Part shown: piece by piece, positions 11,351-23,215 of the stretch | How the letters are laid out: every line of letters starts with the position of its first letter | Position numbering within the stretch: position 1 is the first letter of the stretch | NCBI RefSeq assembly: GCF_020283565.1 | Contig: NC_060061.1 | Coordinates: forward strand, 39,841,362-39,905,361 | Origin: Trifolium pratense | Lineage: Eukaryota > Streptophyta > Magnoliopsida > Fabales > Fabaceae | Reading direction: 5' to 3' | Length of the DNA stretch: 64,000 bases | Translations under genes and position numbers: made by a program | Notes under the pieces: generated by a model | Told to the model about the DNA's origin: nothing | Database searches by the model: none | The model's input: only the letters and a program-made list of their open reading frames with translations

Positions 11351-14300
11351 CTAGTATAACTTACCCGTGCTATCGCCCGGGTTAATGTTCTATGAAAAAT
11401 ATAGATCATTTTTTTTCACACATGAAAAATATGGATTATTAAAATTTTAATATTGTGATTTTTTTAATTATTTGTAAAATTAATTTTATATTTAATGTAA
11501 TAGTTTATTTAAATATGATAAAATATCCAAATTTTGGAGATTTTAAGGAGAAATGGCAGAATGGAGAGTGATACTCCACTCCGCATTCCCAACTCACATG
11601 TTCATATATTTGTTCTTTTATTTTCATAAAAAAAAGGTCATTATGCAAAAACTAATCTAACTGGTTAATATATTTGTTCTTAATCGTCATCTCTCTCCTT
11701 TAGACATTTGTTTTCTTCAGGAGTATTTTATCTCATGTCCCCGTGTGAAAAAATTTCACATTTGAGAAGCAAAATGGGGCGATTTTGATTTTAATATTAT
11801 TTATTTAAAAGTAATGAACAGTAGAATTGTTTGTCATTTGCTTGACACAAAAAAAATTTATATAATTTTTTTAAGCATATCTCATTTGTTAATGTGCAAA
11901 TTTTAAAAAATGTATCTATTTGTTTTTATTTTTATTTGTTTATTTTACAGTGATGTATGGAGAATAAAAATAAAGTAATACATGATATTATTGCTTTTAA
12001 TTCTTTTTTTTTATATATAAAATCATTGTTACTTTCTCTGCTTTCAATTGATATCATATTTTTTATATAATAAAATCTACAAATGTATGTCTCACCCTGT
12101 GTAAGTTATTTTTTGCTTAATACCTCCATGTAGGTATTTTTTTATCAATACCCCTATATTTTAATATTTTGTTTGGTACATATCACTATGTATTTTTTTT
12201 ATTAGAAAAACCACGTTAAGGTAAACCATAATTAATAAAATAATCAAATGAAATAGAAAAATAATCTATGAAGTCAATTACTTCATTCCTTTTATATTTC
12301 AGAAAATGACACATTTTTCTCTACGTGATAAGCATGAAGTTTAAGAATAATATTTTTTTTAAGCATATCAATTTCTCAATTCCACATTTTTCCAATTCAT
12401 TCTATAGTATAGTCATTCGAGGAGTTTCTATTATTTTATCAGTATATTTGTTAAATATCACATGAAAAATTAGACAAATAAAAAAATAATGAGTAAAAAA
12501 ATAGAGTACAACATTTATTTATAAATAATAGTAAAAAAACATTTATAAGCATGATTTAAATCTAATAAAAAATAATACGAACAACAATTCTTTTTTAATA
12601 AGTAAACATATGATTAAAAAAAATGACAATAAAATATAAAAAATATAAATAAATACTTAAAACTCTAACATCAATTGATAATACTTAATCCTAATTTGAA
12701 TAACAAACAATGTTGTTCTTCCGTATATGGACCTGCAAATAAAGAATTATAACTCAAAATTAGTACAATTTTCTGATTATAGAATTAAACTTGAATATTT
12801 TATCCACTCCTTTGTTCCCAATCCACATGTTATTTATCCCTCGTAGTCATCTTCATCATTGTCTGCAAGAATCTCGTCGAACATCATATAAAAAAATTAG
12901 ATTATTATCATATATGATTAAGGTTAAAGTTAATTAGTTGAGATATTAGTTTTTCTAAATTTAATTTTAGTTTTTTTATTCTTATTTTTAGTTAATGTAT
13001 TTTTTGTTAAGTAATATATAGTAACTAAAATTTCAACTTTTTAAAGTAAATAAGTAAGTGTATCAGAGTTTACACTAAAAACAAATGTAACTATAAAAAA
13101 AAATGCACTATTATTAATATGAGTGTAAATATAAGTACCAGCAAAAATTATAAAAAAATAGGTATCTAGCATTAATAAGTGTAGAAATATAGGTTCCCGT
13201 AGAAAAAAAAAGAAGAGGTCATTCGCCCCGTATTAATAAATCTCGTATCAAAACATCTGTAGAAATCTAACTCCGTAAAAATTACAAAAAAATAAACCCC
13301 ATACATGAGTATAAATAAAGGTTCTGTACAAATTTTAAGAAAAAGTGGTCCCAATATTGGTATATGGATAGAAAATCTTCGAAAATTAACTCCGACATGC
13401 AAAAAAATAAAAATATGATAAGTTTCACCTTCCAAATAGTAGTGATTCTGTCAAAAAAAAAAGAGTAGTGAAGGTGAGAAGAGAAAATAGAGAAGGGGCG
13501 CTGAGACACTCAATGACCCTCACTCTTACAGGTTGACCCGTATATATAGAAACTATAGTAGATTTTTGATCCTTAATTTTTGAAATTTCCATACATTTCA
13601 GCATTGATTTAATTTAATCAATATATATTCTAAAAATGAGTTGGTCAATAATCAAAAGTTTCCATATGTAAAATTTCAATTGTATCAAAATATTAATATA
13701 TAGACATTTGTTCATAAAACCTGATTGAGCAATTTCAATATTTATAATTGAGCACTAATGACTAAAGGAAAAAACATAGAAGAATGACACATCAGCAAAA
13801 TGAATTGAGAGATTGTCACGTGAGATTTTGACCGGTAAAAGAAATGAGAGGACGCCACCTAAGAAATTGAGCATGAGAGAGAAAAATTTCAATAGTATAA
13901 AATAGCTATATATTGTCAAAAAAAAATTGTATATGTAACGTAATAAATAAACAAAAATTATGAATTTTTTATATATTAAAATTGGATCGATATAATTCTT
14001 TTTACTTTTTATTTTCTTTTTATCACCTCCAAAAATTATTGCATCATGTTGTTAGATGCTGCGACCGGCACCCACAGTTCTCTTTGTTTTCCTTACTCAT
14101 ATATAATTTTTTTTTGTTGGTACATATTATATTTATTAACAAATCAAAATTGACATTTACGTTCAACTTTAACTTTGATTTGTTAATAAATATAATATGT
14201 TTATTTTCCTAATTTGTGAATGTGCAAAATAAATACTATGAGTTTTAAGGAAACCTATAAACAAAAAGAATTAAAAAAAAAATTTAAATAGGAGTTTTAA

Positions 14301-14488
14301 ATGTGATAAGAAGATCAAAAACTACCAAAATTGTGGACATAAAACTCAAGAAGTTGTAAACAAATGACACATAAGCAACTTATGCTTGAGAAGATGCCAT
14401 GTAGGATGAAAACAAAGTTGGCTAAGTAAGAGAATGCCACATAGGAAAGTTTCTATGAGAAAAAACTCCTAAACATATAAATAATAGA
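11351..14488 (-). mobile_element. Helitron, non-autonomous, 3.1 kb
   Basis: On the minus strand the 5' end is TCTATTATTTATATG, preceded by A. The 3' end has a hairpin (ACCCGGGCGATAGCACGGG-type) nine bases before a terminal CTAG and is followed by T. The CYP79 copy 2 unit at about 29,637 has the empty site ATGTTTTATTATT with nothing inserted, which supports both ends and insertion between A and T. No Rep/helicase frame is visible, so it is non-autonomous. An internal end-like motif at about 13,545-13,562 (TCTACTATAG) suggests nesting of related elements. Confidence 0.65.
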
Positions 14489-14693
14489 TTATTGTCTTCA
14501 TTTGTTGATGATATGTTGTACTCAAAGCGTAATGTATCATTTAAGATTTTTTTTTTTTTTGAACCATCATTTAAGATATTTTAATTTTCAAGTCATGTAG
14601 TTTATTTTTTTTTAATGATTATATTTAATGTGACTTTTTATGCCGGTGGTCTTAGTTTTCTGTTGAGAAATTTTTTTTTTTTTTAAAGTACTC
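14489..14693. other. Ancestral flank of the CYP79 unit, no gene
   Basis: Corresponds to 29638-29790 in the next unit (TGTATCATTTAAG, AAGTCATGTAGT, TTGAGAAATTTTTT). Long T runs. Confidence 0.55.
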
Positions 14694-15880
14694 TTTTTTT
14701 TTTTTTTTGATAAGCAATATTGAATTATAAAGGAGTACAAGGGGTACTCAAACTCTTACAATTCAAATCGAAAGATTAAATGCTTTGTAAACATGCAATG
14801 GGATTAATACACCAATCCGCAAAGGAATAAGTGGACTTGCGACCGGCTCTGCCACTAAACCAAATCCACGAAATTGTCGTGATATTATCAATCAATATAG
14901 ATACATCTGCCACCTCCCCTCGAAAAATGATATTGTTCCTCAATCTCCATAAACACCAGTTAGTAGTTAACCAAATCAAATGTCGCACACGATGTCCCTT
15001 CACAAGATCACCACACTTAAAAAAGTGATTCAGCCCTTCCTCGCCTATGGTTATACTACATCCCCACCATTTGAAAATAGCAGTCCACACCAATTGGGAA
15101 AACTTACAATGATAGAAAAGGTGAGCACAATCCTTTACATGCCTAAAACAGAAAACACAGCAAGTTTCATGAGGATTTGTGATAATACCTTTAGAAGCTA
15201 AAGCATCCCGCGTTGGTAGTTTCTCCAATAAAGACGCCAACCAAAAACACTCACTTTCGAAGGCACGTCATTCTTCCACAATTTTTTTAAAGCATCCAAC
15301 ATTGATGGGTTGAAATTTTCAGCCGAACTAAATTGTACCAGAAAATTATAACAAGACTTGACCGAGAACAAACCTGCAGAATCAGGAATCCATCGCCACC
15401 TATCAGCACAATTCTGATTCAAATTAATGTCCAACATCAGCTCCTTAAGCTTAAGTAAATCGAGTTCCTCATCTTGCGTTAGAACATCACGCCACTCCCA
15501 TTGCCACACCAACCCCTCGCTACAGCTAGACACTTTGTCAGCGATCAAAGAGTTCGGCCTCATCTCTTTTGCAAAAAGATTAGGAAATAATTCTCCTAAC
15601 GTAATACTGCCATGCCATTGTGCATTCCAGAAACTAGTTTCCGAACCATTACCAACAATACAGCTCGTGTTCGAACGGAACCAACCGGGCATAATCGACT
15701 CCCCGACGCTTAGAACATCCCTCCACCATAGAGAGGCCTTTGAACAAGATAGATTTGCTTCCCTGCTCAATAAAATAGAAGGCAAACAACCATATCTATA
15801 ATGCAATAAATCAGCCCAAATTGCATCTTTTTCAATAATGGTCCTCCACTTCCACTTGCTAAGCAAAGCCACATTTCTAC
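14694..15880 (-). mobile_element. 5'-truncated L1-type LINE, zinc-binding region of ORF2, frameshifted
   Basis: Minus-strand frames at 15872-15198 and 15240-14776 together give the region after the reverse transcriptase of plant LINE ORF2: WWRDVLSVGES, WRWIPDSAGLFSVKSCYNFL and, after a frameshift near 15,220, the zinc-binding block CCVFC...HLFYHC with WRLRNNIIF. The T run at 14694-14708 is the poly-A tail in minus orientation. Reverse transcriptase and endonuclease are missing, so this copy was 5'-truncated on insertion. The homologous sequence near 29,795 lacks the element. Confidence 0.8.
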
Positions 15881-16499
15881 TTTATTCATCGGAGAGGGTG
15901 ATTTTAGGTCATTCTTTTAGAGTTTTGTGATATACTTCCTTCGTCGTAAAACTTTGGTTCTTTGAAAGAGAAAATTTATTTAATTTTTGTAAGAGTACAA
16001 ATGATAAAATATCATTAATTGTACCTTGATTTTTAAATGAACCAAAATTTAGGGATAAAACTAAAAAGCTAAATGAGAAGAAGAGAGTATTGAAAAATAT
16101 ATTGAAAATTAGTTTCAAATTTTAGAAATTAGTCATTTTTTATTTATTTTAGAAAATAAGTAAAAAAGACAATCATATTTAGCATAATTTACTCATTTAT
16201 TGCAAAACTCACAAGCAAGAGACGTGTACCAACCAAATAGGCTGGAATGAAATATGGTCCATCCATCATATAAAAAGAAAATATATATGGGTCCATCTAA
16301 TCGGTTCTCTTGATAGAGAATAAATAACTAATAACTAATAATAATGAAATAGCTCAACTAGTAAAAGATTATAATCTCCTTAAACATGTATTCATGAATT
16401 TTATCTCTAATTTTTTGTATGAAAAAAAAAATTGGTGATAAAATTTTCGTAAATAAAATATATAATTTTTATTTGATTTAATTGATTTAATTTATTTTT
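15881..16499. other. Ancestral unit flank with Stowaway-like relic
   Basis: 16045-16330 matches 34704-34998 and then 39066 onward in the next unit, where a LINE was inserted. A motif CTTCCTTCGTCGTAAAAC at about 15,930 resembles the terminus of Stowaway MITEs, but no convincing second end is seen. No gene. Confidence 0.4.
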
Positions 16500-16625
16500 T
16501 GATCAGGTAGCCTAGTGGCTAAAAAATTCACCTTAAAGGTAAATAAGTGGAGTGTCCCGGGTTCGAACTCTGACTCCTGCACATATAGTGCGATGTCCCT
16601 ACCAACTGAGCTAAACTCACGGGGA
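16500..16625 (+). mobile_element. Au-type SINE
   Basis: tRNA-like A box (GTAGCCTAGTGGCTA) and B box (GGGTTCGAACTC), then the conserved Au SINE tail (TGACTCCTGCACATATAG, GATGTCCCTACCAACTGAG, CTCACGGGGAC). It sits inside the repeated target GATTTAATT, and similarity to the sister unit resumes right after it (GATTTAATTTATTG). Confidence 0.75.
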
Positions 16626-19258
16626 CATTTGATTTAATTTATTGAAAATAGTAAATCGATTTTTGAATAAATCCATATTAGACGGTTTGCTGCTGTACGA
16701 TGTAATAATCCTTCCAAATATTCGTTAACCAGAGGATGTGACATGCAGTACTCATGATCATGACCATACATCGGACAGCCAACCCCACTGTGGTACGGAG
16801 TATATAGCAAGAGAAACAATGATAAATTGACACGTATTATAAAAAAAAAGTTACTCCTTTCGTTTCATAATGAGTGACCCAGTTGACTGTGTCACGTATG
16901 TCAATACATAACTTTGACGATTAATATTTTTAATTGTATAATAATGAAAATTATAAAAATGGCTTAGTCTAATATACAAACACTTATTTGAAGGATCAAG
17001 TTACCCCATAAAATATTATCATGTTCCTTCAACACTATATCAACTTTATTTCTCTCTTTCCTTTTTTCTTGTGAAAAAACAAAACTGTTATCTCTATTTT
17101 TTTTAAAAAAAAAATCACTTTTTTCTTCTTTTTTTAAACGAAACGTTTTTTCTTCTTTCTTCAGGTGTATAAGCTTAGCAATAGCAAACTAAAAATACCC
17201 AGAAATTATTCTCAAAAAAATAAAAAAATATAAATCATTTCAAACTTCCAAGATTTATTGACCCCGATTTTCAAGATTTGATTTTTCAATCAATTTTTTT
17301 TTTCTTTTTAATGAGAAATGTTTAAGATTTGCATCTCCATGTTGAATCAATGCATGATTCAAAACAAAAAATTCCCTCAACCCATTTCACTACCAATAGA
17401 TTATCTCTTTCCCTGCCTGTGCATTTATCTCATCTTCCTCCATACTTCGATATGCAAAAACGAAATTTCCACCATACCTTCTTCATATTTTTATCTCATC
17501 TCAATAAAAGAAATTAAAAATAGCATTTTAACAATTACAACAAACAGATCTAGAATATATCAAAAAAAAATTCCAGAAAGAAATAGACCCTATTAATAAT
17601 TTTTTGTTTTGTTTTAGATAATGGAAAGAAAGGAATAAATATGATGTGGGATGTGTACCATTACATTTGGTGGAGTTTTATAATCTAATGAATAAGAATG
17701 GTCTTGCACGGTGCAAGGCTTAAATAGCTTGTGCACAGTAGCACTCGTCTATTAAAATATGATATTTTGAAAATACTCATTTAGATGAATCCAACATCTT
17801 ATATGCTAATATTTGTTTTTATTTATTAGTATAAAAATAGAATCAAAGTAAGATATGTGAATAGTGTATATAGTCGGTCGCATCACAGGTTAATTAGCAA
17901 ACATCTTATATAGCTGATTTGTAGGTTAACCAGCAAACATAACTAGTTTAGGAAAAAAAATTCAAATAATTTTTAAGATTTGAGTAAATGTGCATTAACC
18001 TCTTATTTGTTGATTTTAGTCTTCACTTGTTAGGGAATTTCGGCCATAAAGCGGTGGATTTTATGAGAATTTCGAGTTTTGAGGGAGATTTTGGAGGATT
18101 TTTTGAAAAAATTGATTTATTTGGAAATTGTTAAAATTGATTCATTTTTGTTCCACCTTCAATAGCCACACGTTTTCCACAATTTCAATTTCTCCAACAT
18201 TACGTGCGTTGAATCTCTAAAATTAAGTATGTTGGGTCAATGTTTTAAAAACTAGACCGGAGATCGAACCGGTGAGGGCACTGGATCACTGGTTCATTGG
18301 TCGAACCACTAAGTTACTGGTCGAACCGCATGACAAACCGGTGTAATGAACCGGTCTTTATATAGTTATTGAACCGGTATATAGTTAAAAAAAATCATAA
18401 AAAATATGAAAATTTCATAAATGTCACAAGTTCTTAAATTCAAATTATAAATATTGTCATCACACATTAAAATAGTACAAAATACTAATCAAAATAAGTT
18501 TTAAACATCAAACACAAATGAGTTAGAGTCATTAATTGTTTTTAAAAAATTATAGCATGTGTATTTTAATTGTAAATATAATAAATTAGAGTCATTAATT
18601 ATTATTTTTACCACAAAAACATTAGTTATTATAAATAAAAATGAGAGTTGAACAATTGAATCAACATTAAAAAAATTTAAATATGTTTTTGAAATAAATA
18701 AAAATTATGAGAAAGCTTCAAATATAATACAAGAATATATGCAATATATAGAATACAATGTAAATAGTTTTACAAATGAACAATTTAGCACAGTGACAAT
18801 GGGCTTCACCATTTACAGAGAGGTCAGTGGTTCAAAACACACTATAATAACAGCTTTTATATTTTTAAAAAAATTATAATATATTATAAAACATATCTTT
18901 TAACTTTATTATCATAAAAAAAAACAACTTTTAACCTCTTTTAAAAAAAGTAAGATTTATCAAATTAATTTAATTTTAGTTTTAAAGCTATTATTTATAA
19001 CTTTATGATTAAAATAACTTCTACACCTATAAAAAACTAGGTCAAATAGCACCATATATAGTATACAACACATTGAACACACCATGTGGAAACAATTTCT
19101 GACAACATTTCTACAACATTTCTGACAAACTTCGTAGGTAACGTATTTGTGTCAGTGCCATCGTGAGTCAGCACATTACCTACCAAATTTTCGTAGGAAA
19201 CGTATTTGTGTCAGCTGCCACTTTAGTCAGCATGTGTCAGCACATTAGCTTCTTATTT
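16626..19258. other. Intergenic, no gene; AACCGG-rich block
   Basis: The first 200 bp match 40425-40680. A Stowaway-like end (CTCCTTTCGTTTCATAATG) occurs at about 16,855 without a partner. At 18,246-18,382 there is a cluster of GAACCGGT, GAACCAC and GAACCGC motifs as in the subterminal part of some plant MULE or hAT elements. 19,050-19,258 is the 3' flank of CYP79 copy 2 with an imperfect repeat of TTCGTAGG.AACGTATTTG. No coding frame is convincing. Confidence 0.4.
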
Positions 19259-20322
19259 TCATTTACTAGAAAACTTATTATACAATTCCGCTGCTAATCG
19301 TGGCTTTGCTACAACCTTTAGTGCCTCATCAAGAGACAGAACACTATTAATTCTTGATATATCAGGAGGCGCACTCCAAGTAAATCCATGGAGTAACCTA
19401 GCTAATAGCAATATAGTCATTGTGGAGCCAAGCATGACACCTGGACAACCGCGCCTTCCGGTACTAAAGGATATGAACTTTAAATCTGGCTCTCTCAATG
19501 ATATATCAGACCCGTCGTTCTTGAGATGACGTTCTGGTTTGAATTTGTATGGTTCGCTCCAAACTTTTGGGTTTCTCCCGAGACCACTTCTTCCAAGCAA
19601 TACATGGCTACCCTTTGGTATCAAGTAATTTCCAACCATTGTATCATTCATCGCGACATGGGGAGGAATAAAATCTGTAATGGGATGAAGGCGGAAAGCT
19701 TCTCTTGCGCAAGCCTTCAAGAAGTTGAGTTTAGGAATATCTGATTCTTGGACCAATCTATCTTTTCCAACTATATTGTCCAATTCTTCTGTGGCTTTTT
19801 GAAATAGTTCGGGTTGATTTAACATTTCGGCCAATGTCCATTCAACCGCGTTTGATGGATTGTCTACCATTGCCATCATCAATTCCTGCATAGAAGTTTA
19901 ATGTGCACATAATATAAGTTTAATTTAAATCTACTAAATAGTTACAAATATTTAAATGGTGAAATTATTTAAATAATTCATTTTTTGACAAGTTAATTAG
20001 CTATCACTTTTTGTTTTTTAACATGGTTGATGTTGCATTCCATTAATCTTAAATTTTATTCTTATAATTTGGCTAGGAAATGATCTTTTTTACTAATGTA
20101 CTATAAAAAGGTGTTGTAATAGAAGAAAGATATATAAAAGCAAGGGAGCAAATTTTGTCTTACAATAACTTGTGCCTTGATTTCCTTTGTTGTCAATAAT
20201 GGCTTATTATTGTCATCTTTGAGGGAGATCAAAACATCTAGCAAGTCCTCTTCAACATTCTTTGCTCCATCATTCCATTGGTTAATTCTCTCTTCAATGA
20301 TGGAATCATGATACTTGTTCAT

Positions 20323-21308
20323 TGAAATCTGGCACGCAGTGAACACAATGCTGCACAGGATGCTATAGCATATGTTGCAGCAAGACAGTCGCAGAACACA
20401 GTAAATAAATAAATAAATTGCAGAACAATAAATAACGCAGATAATTGTTAACCCAGTTCAGTGCAACGTCACCTACTCTGGGGGATACCAATCCAGGAAT
20501 GAATCCACTATAATAGCTCTAGTTCAAAGCCCTCGACCAACACCCGGTACTTGACTTATCACCTAGACACTACCCGTGCAATCCTACCTAAGAACCTCTT
20601 AGATAATGAGACCCCGTCCCAAATTCCCTCTAACAACACATACCATGTTGCTGTCAATAATAATAATCAGGATGGAGACACTCTCCTAAAAACTAGACCA
20701 CACTCTTGCTTAAAAGCTTATGAGTGAATCACACACACTAACTCCGTGCTTCAAAGCTTAGGAGTAGCTTACAATAAACAACACAAACACAGTCCTAAAC
20801 TTGCATCAGATTGACACAAGAAAGGCTCACAAAAAGGACACACTAAACCTTAAAAAAACTCACGCTTTAGTAATACACGGTTTAGAAAATACATGAAAAT
20901 AATAGCTTGAGGCTTCACATATTTATAGTCTTCAATGTCTTGATGGGCAAGCTAGGGTTGCAGACAAAAACCCTTGCAACAGCTGCGGCCAAACCTAGAT
21001 TAAAATTGAAAATATGTTTTGTGTTGTACCAAACAAAAAAAAGCGAACAAAAATATAATATAATTATATTTTTGTTTTTAATAACTTTCCTTAGGCCGAC
21101 TTGGACAATTCTTGTGCAGTAAGTCTCGTCTTGCATATACACACGTGCTGGAATTAATATTTGAAGCAAATCTTGAACGAGATTGACAGAAAAAATTCTG
21201 CACTTAAAACAGAGCATCAGGATGCTGTACGATGATGCTACAGCATCGCGATCCAGCATCTGGCTGGTTGGCTTTTGCAAAATTTTATCCAATCTCAAAA
21301 ACCCAACA
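20323..21308 (-). repeat. 3' LTR of the Sirevirus
   Basis: 986 bp, identical to 27255-28240 except at 21043. Contains the palindromic motif GATGCTATAGCAT and a dense cluster of GATGCT/AGCATC near its end (21209-21260). Confidence 0.95.
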
Positions 21309-22148
21309 ATCTCCCCCTTTGGCAAATTTTGGCTAAAACAACCTTAGGCCAGTGCATAGAGAGATACAGTCTAAACTTTCCTTCGAGTCAACATAAGCAC
21401 ACAACTAGGAAAGAAAGTAGAACGATGCTAAGCTATTTAAACTTTCCTTCGAGTCAACATACGCACACAACTAGGAAAGAGAGTAAAGAAATTCATCAGA
21501 TGAATAGATAGCTAGCACGTAAGCATCAGAGGCATGCAACAGCGGAACATAACACATCTTAGCCTCAAAGTACAGACAGAGAGAAATAAACTCTCACATA
21601 GTGGATTCAAGATCGGAGAAATAAACTCCTTAAAATTTAAGCAACGCCACAGAGAATAGGAAAAATAAATTCCTATATAAGCATGCATATTAAAAGTAGT
21701 AGAAAAATAAAATCTACCTACTCCCCCTCAATATATGCATAAACTTTCACTCCCCCTCAAATTATGCATATCACATAAAACATGCTATACTAGATGCTAT
21801 AGCATTCTTCATCACATCATGCACAACATATTACTCCCCCTTTTTAGCCACAAATTCTGACAAATAAAGTCAGTATCACATAGTAGGAGCAAAATACACA
21901 CTTCCACAAAGTTATCAGATCATAGAGAACATAGAGTGCAGAGATAATCAGAGCATAGGAACTCATAAAGTGCATATACAAACCATCAGGGCATAGAAAA
22001 CCTGGAGTATCGGACCCAAAGACATGGATTATGCATGTTACAATCCAGAGAGCATCAGGGCGTAGCCCAACAAATTAAAATCCAAAAGGACATGCAAATA
22101 AAGCATAAGCAGGTCACATAGAAGGACTTGCGTCAGAGTCCTCCTCCT
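21309..22148 (-). other. Sirevirus 3' untranslated region with polypurine tracts and a 66-bp repeat
   Basis: Next to the 3' LTR the minus strand reads CCAAAGGGGGAGAT, the polypurine tract. Further GGGGGAGT tracts occur near 21,719, 21,749 and 21,833; multiple such tracts are a Sirevirus trait. A direct repeat with 66-bp period starts at 21372 and 21438 (AAACTTTCCTTCGAGTCAAC). Confidence 0.65.
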
Positions 22149-23209
22149 CTACATCAGTATCACCACCATCAATATCATTAAGAACACCAGAATTGACATT
22201 GAAAAAAAAAACACCTTGAGGTCAACAATCATTTGCTTCCTAGGCAAAACATCAGATGACTGATTGACAGATGATGCAGCACAGTCTGCAGCATGTGTAC
22301 CTTCAAACAGTCTAAAATCAAAAGACAAATCACAACCTCTCTTATCAGCCTCATAACAGATGTCAGGATGTTGAGCCAAAACAATATCACACATCAGTGT
22401 AGGGAAGGCTATAAGCATCTTCACAACAAATGACTTAATATCCAGAACAGTTTCATCAAGAATATAAGAACCAAAGTCAAAAGGTGATCTTGTCCCTACA
22501 ACATATATAAACCGAGCCAAACATGTAGCCAGAGTATTGGAATGAGTAGTTGGAGCACAGTTGCAGTTTTCTGCTTTAATCAAATCAACAAGCTTTTAGC
22601 ATTGTAAAAAATATTCACTTAAATTCCTTTCCACATCAAGCCTTCTTTAACCTCCTAGTACTAGAAGCAGGAGTCCTCTCAGTAAGGTTGAGATTGTCCA
22701 CATAAATAACATTTGAATCTTTCTCAGCAGATTCATCAACATCCAAAGGAACAGACATAGTTTTACCACTATCATCAACATAAGGGATCACATAGATATC
22801 ATGAACAAAAAACATTATCAGTAGTAGTTGCTTCAGAACCCTTTTCTTTGTCAGGAACAATAACATCATCTGGAGACTCGGGTATCACGATGTTATCCAA
22901 ATTTTCCCGTGCTGCAGATGTTGTAGCATCATGTGCAGCATCTTTCTCAGGAACACTCTTCTTGACATGTTCCAACACAAAGTCATCTTTGACCTCAGTT
23001 GGAGCGCTAATATCATTACCAACAAATGTTAAACACAGCAGGTGAGAACACCACATAACTTTCTCTGACAAATACTTTCTCACCACAAGAAACATCCTTA
23101 TCATCAACAAACACACAATTCTTACCAAATCTTCAGATGTTTCAACATTACCCATAACAGCGTGCATTACTAAATAAGTTGAAGAGAAAACTGCACGCCA
23201 CACTTGCAA
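22149..23209 (-). pseudogene. Post-pol env-like region of the Sirevirus, degenerate
   Basis: Three minus-strand open stretches (23209-22799, 22869-22636, 22583-22149) follow gag-pol in different frames. They are acidic and Ser/Thr/Val-rich, with motifs such as VPEKDAAHDATTSAAREN and SFVVKMLIAFPTLMCDIVLAQHP. Position and composition fit the envelope-like ORF found after pol in Sireviruses. The first stretch opens without ATG and no single frame spans the region, so it is broken or needs splicing. No clear membrane anchor or signal peptide is seen except a hydrophobic tail at about 22,150-22,210. Confidence 0.45.
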
Positions 23210-23215
23210 TAATTG

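Noticed and set aside
13562..13562. Right end of the Helitron at 13,562
   Set aside because: It has an end-like motif, but the sister empty site places the backbone resumption at 14,489, so 13,562 is at best a nested end.
16500..16625. tRNA gene
   Set aside because: A and B boxes are present, but no cloverleaf acceptor stem forms and the tail is that of an Au SINE.
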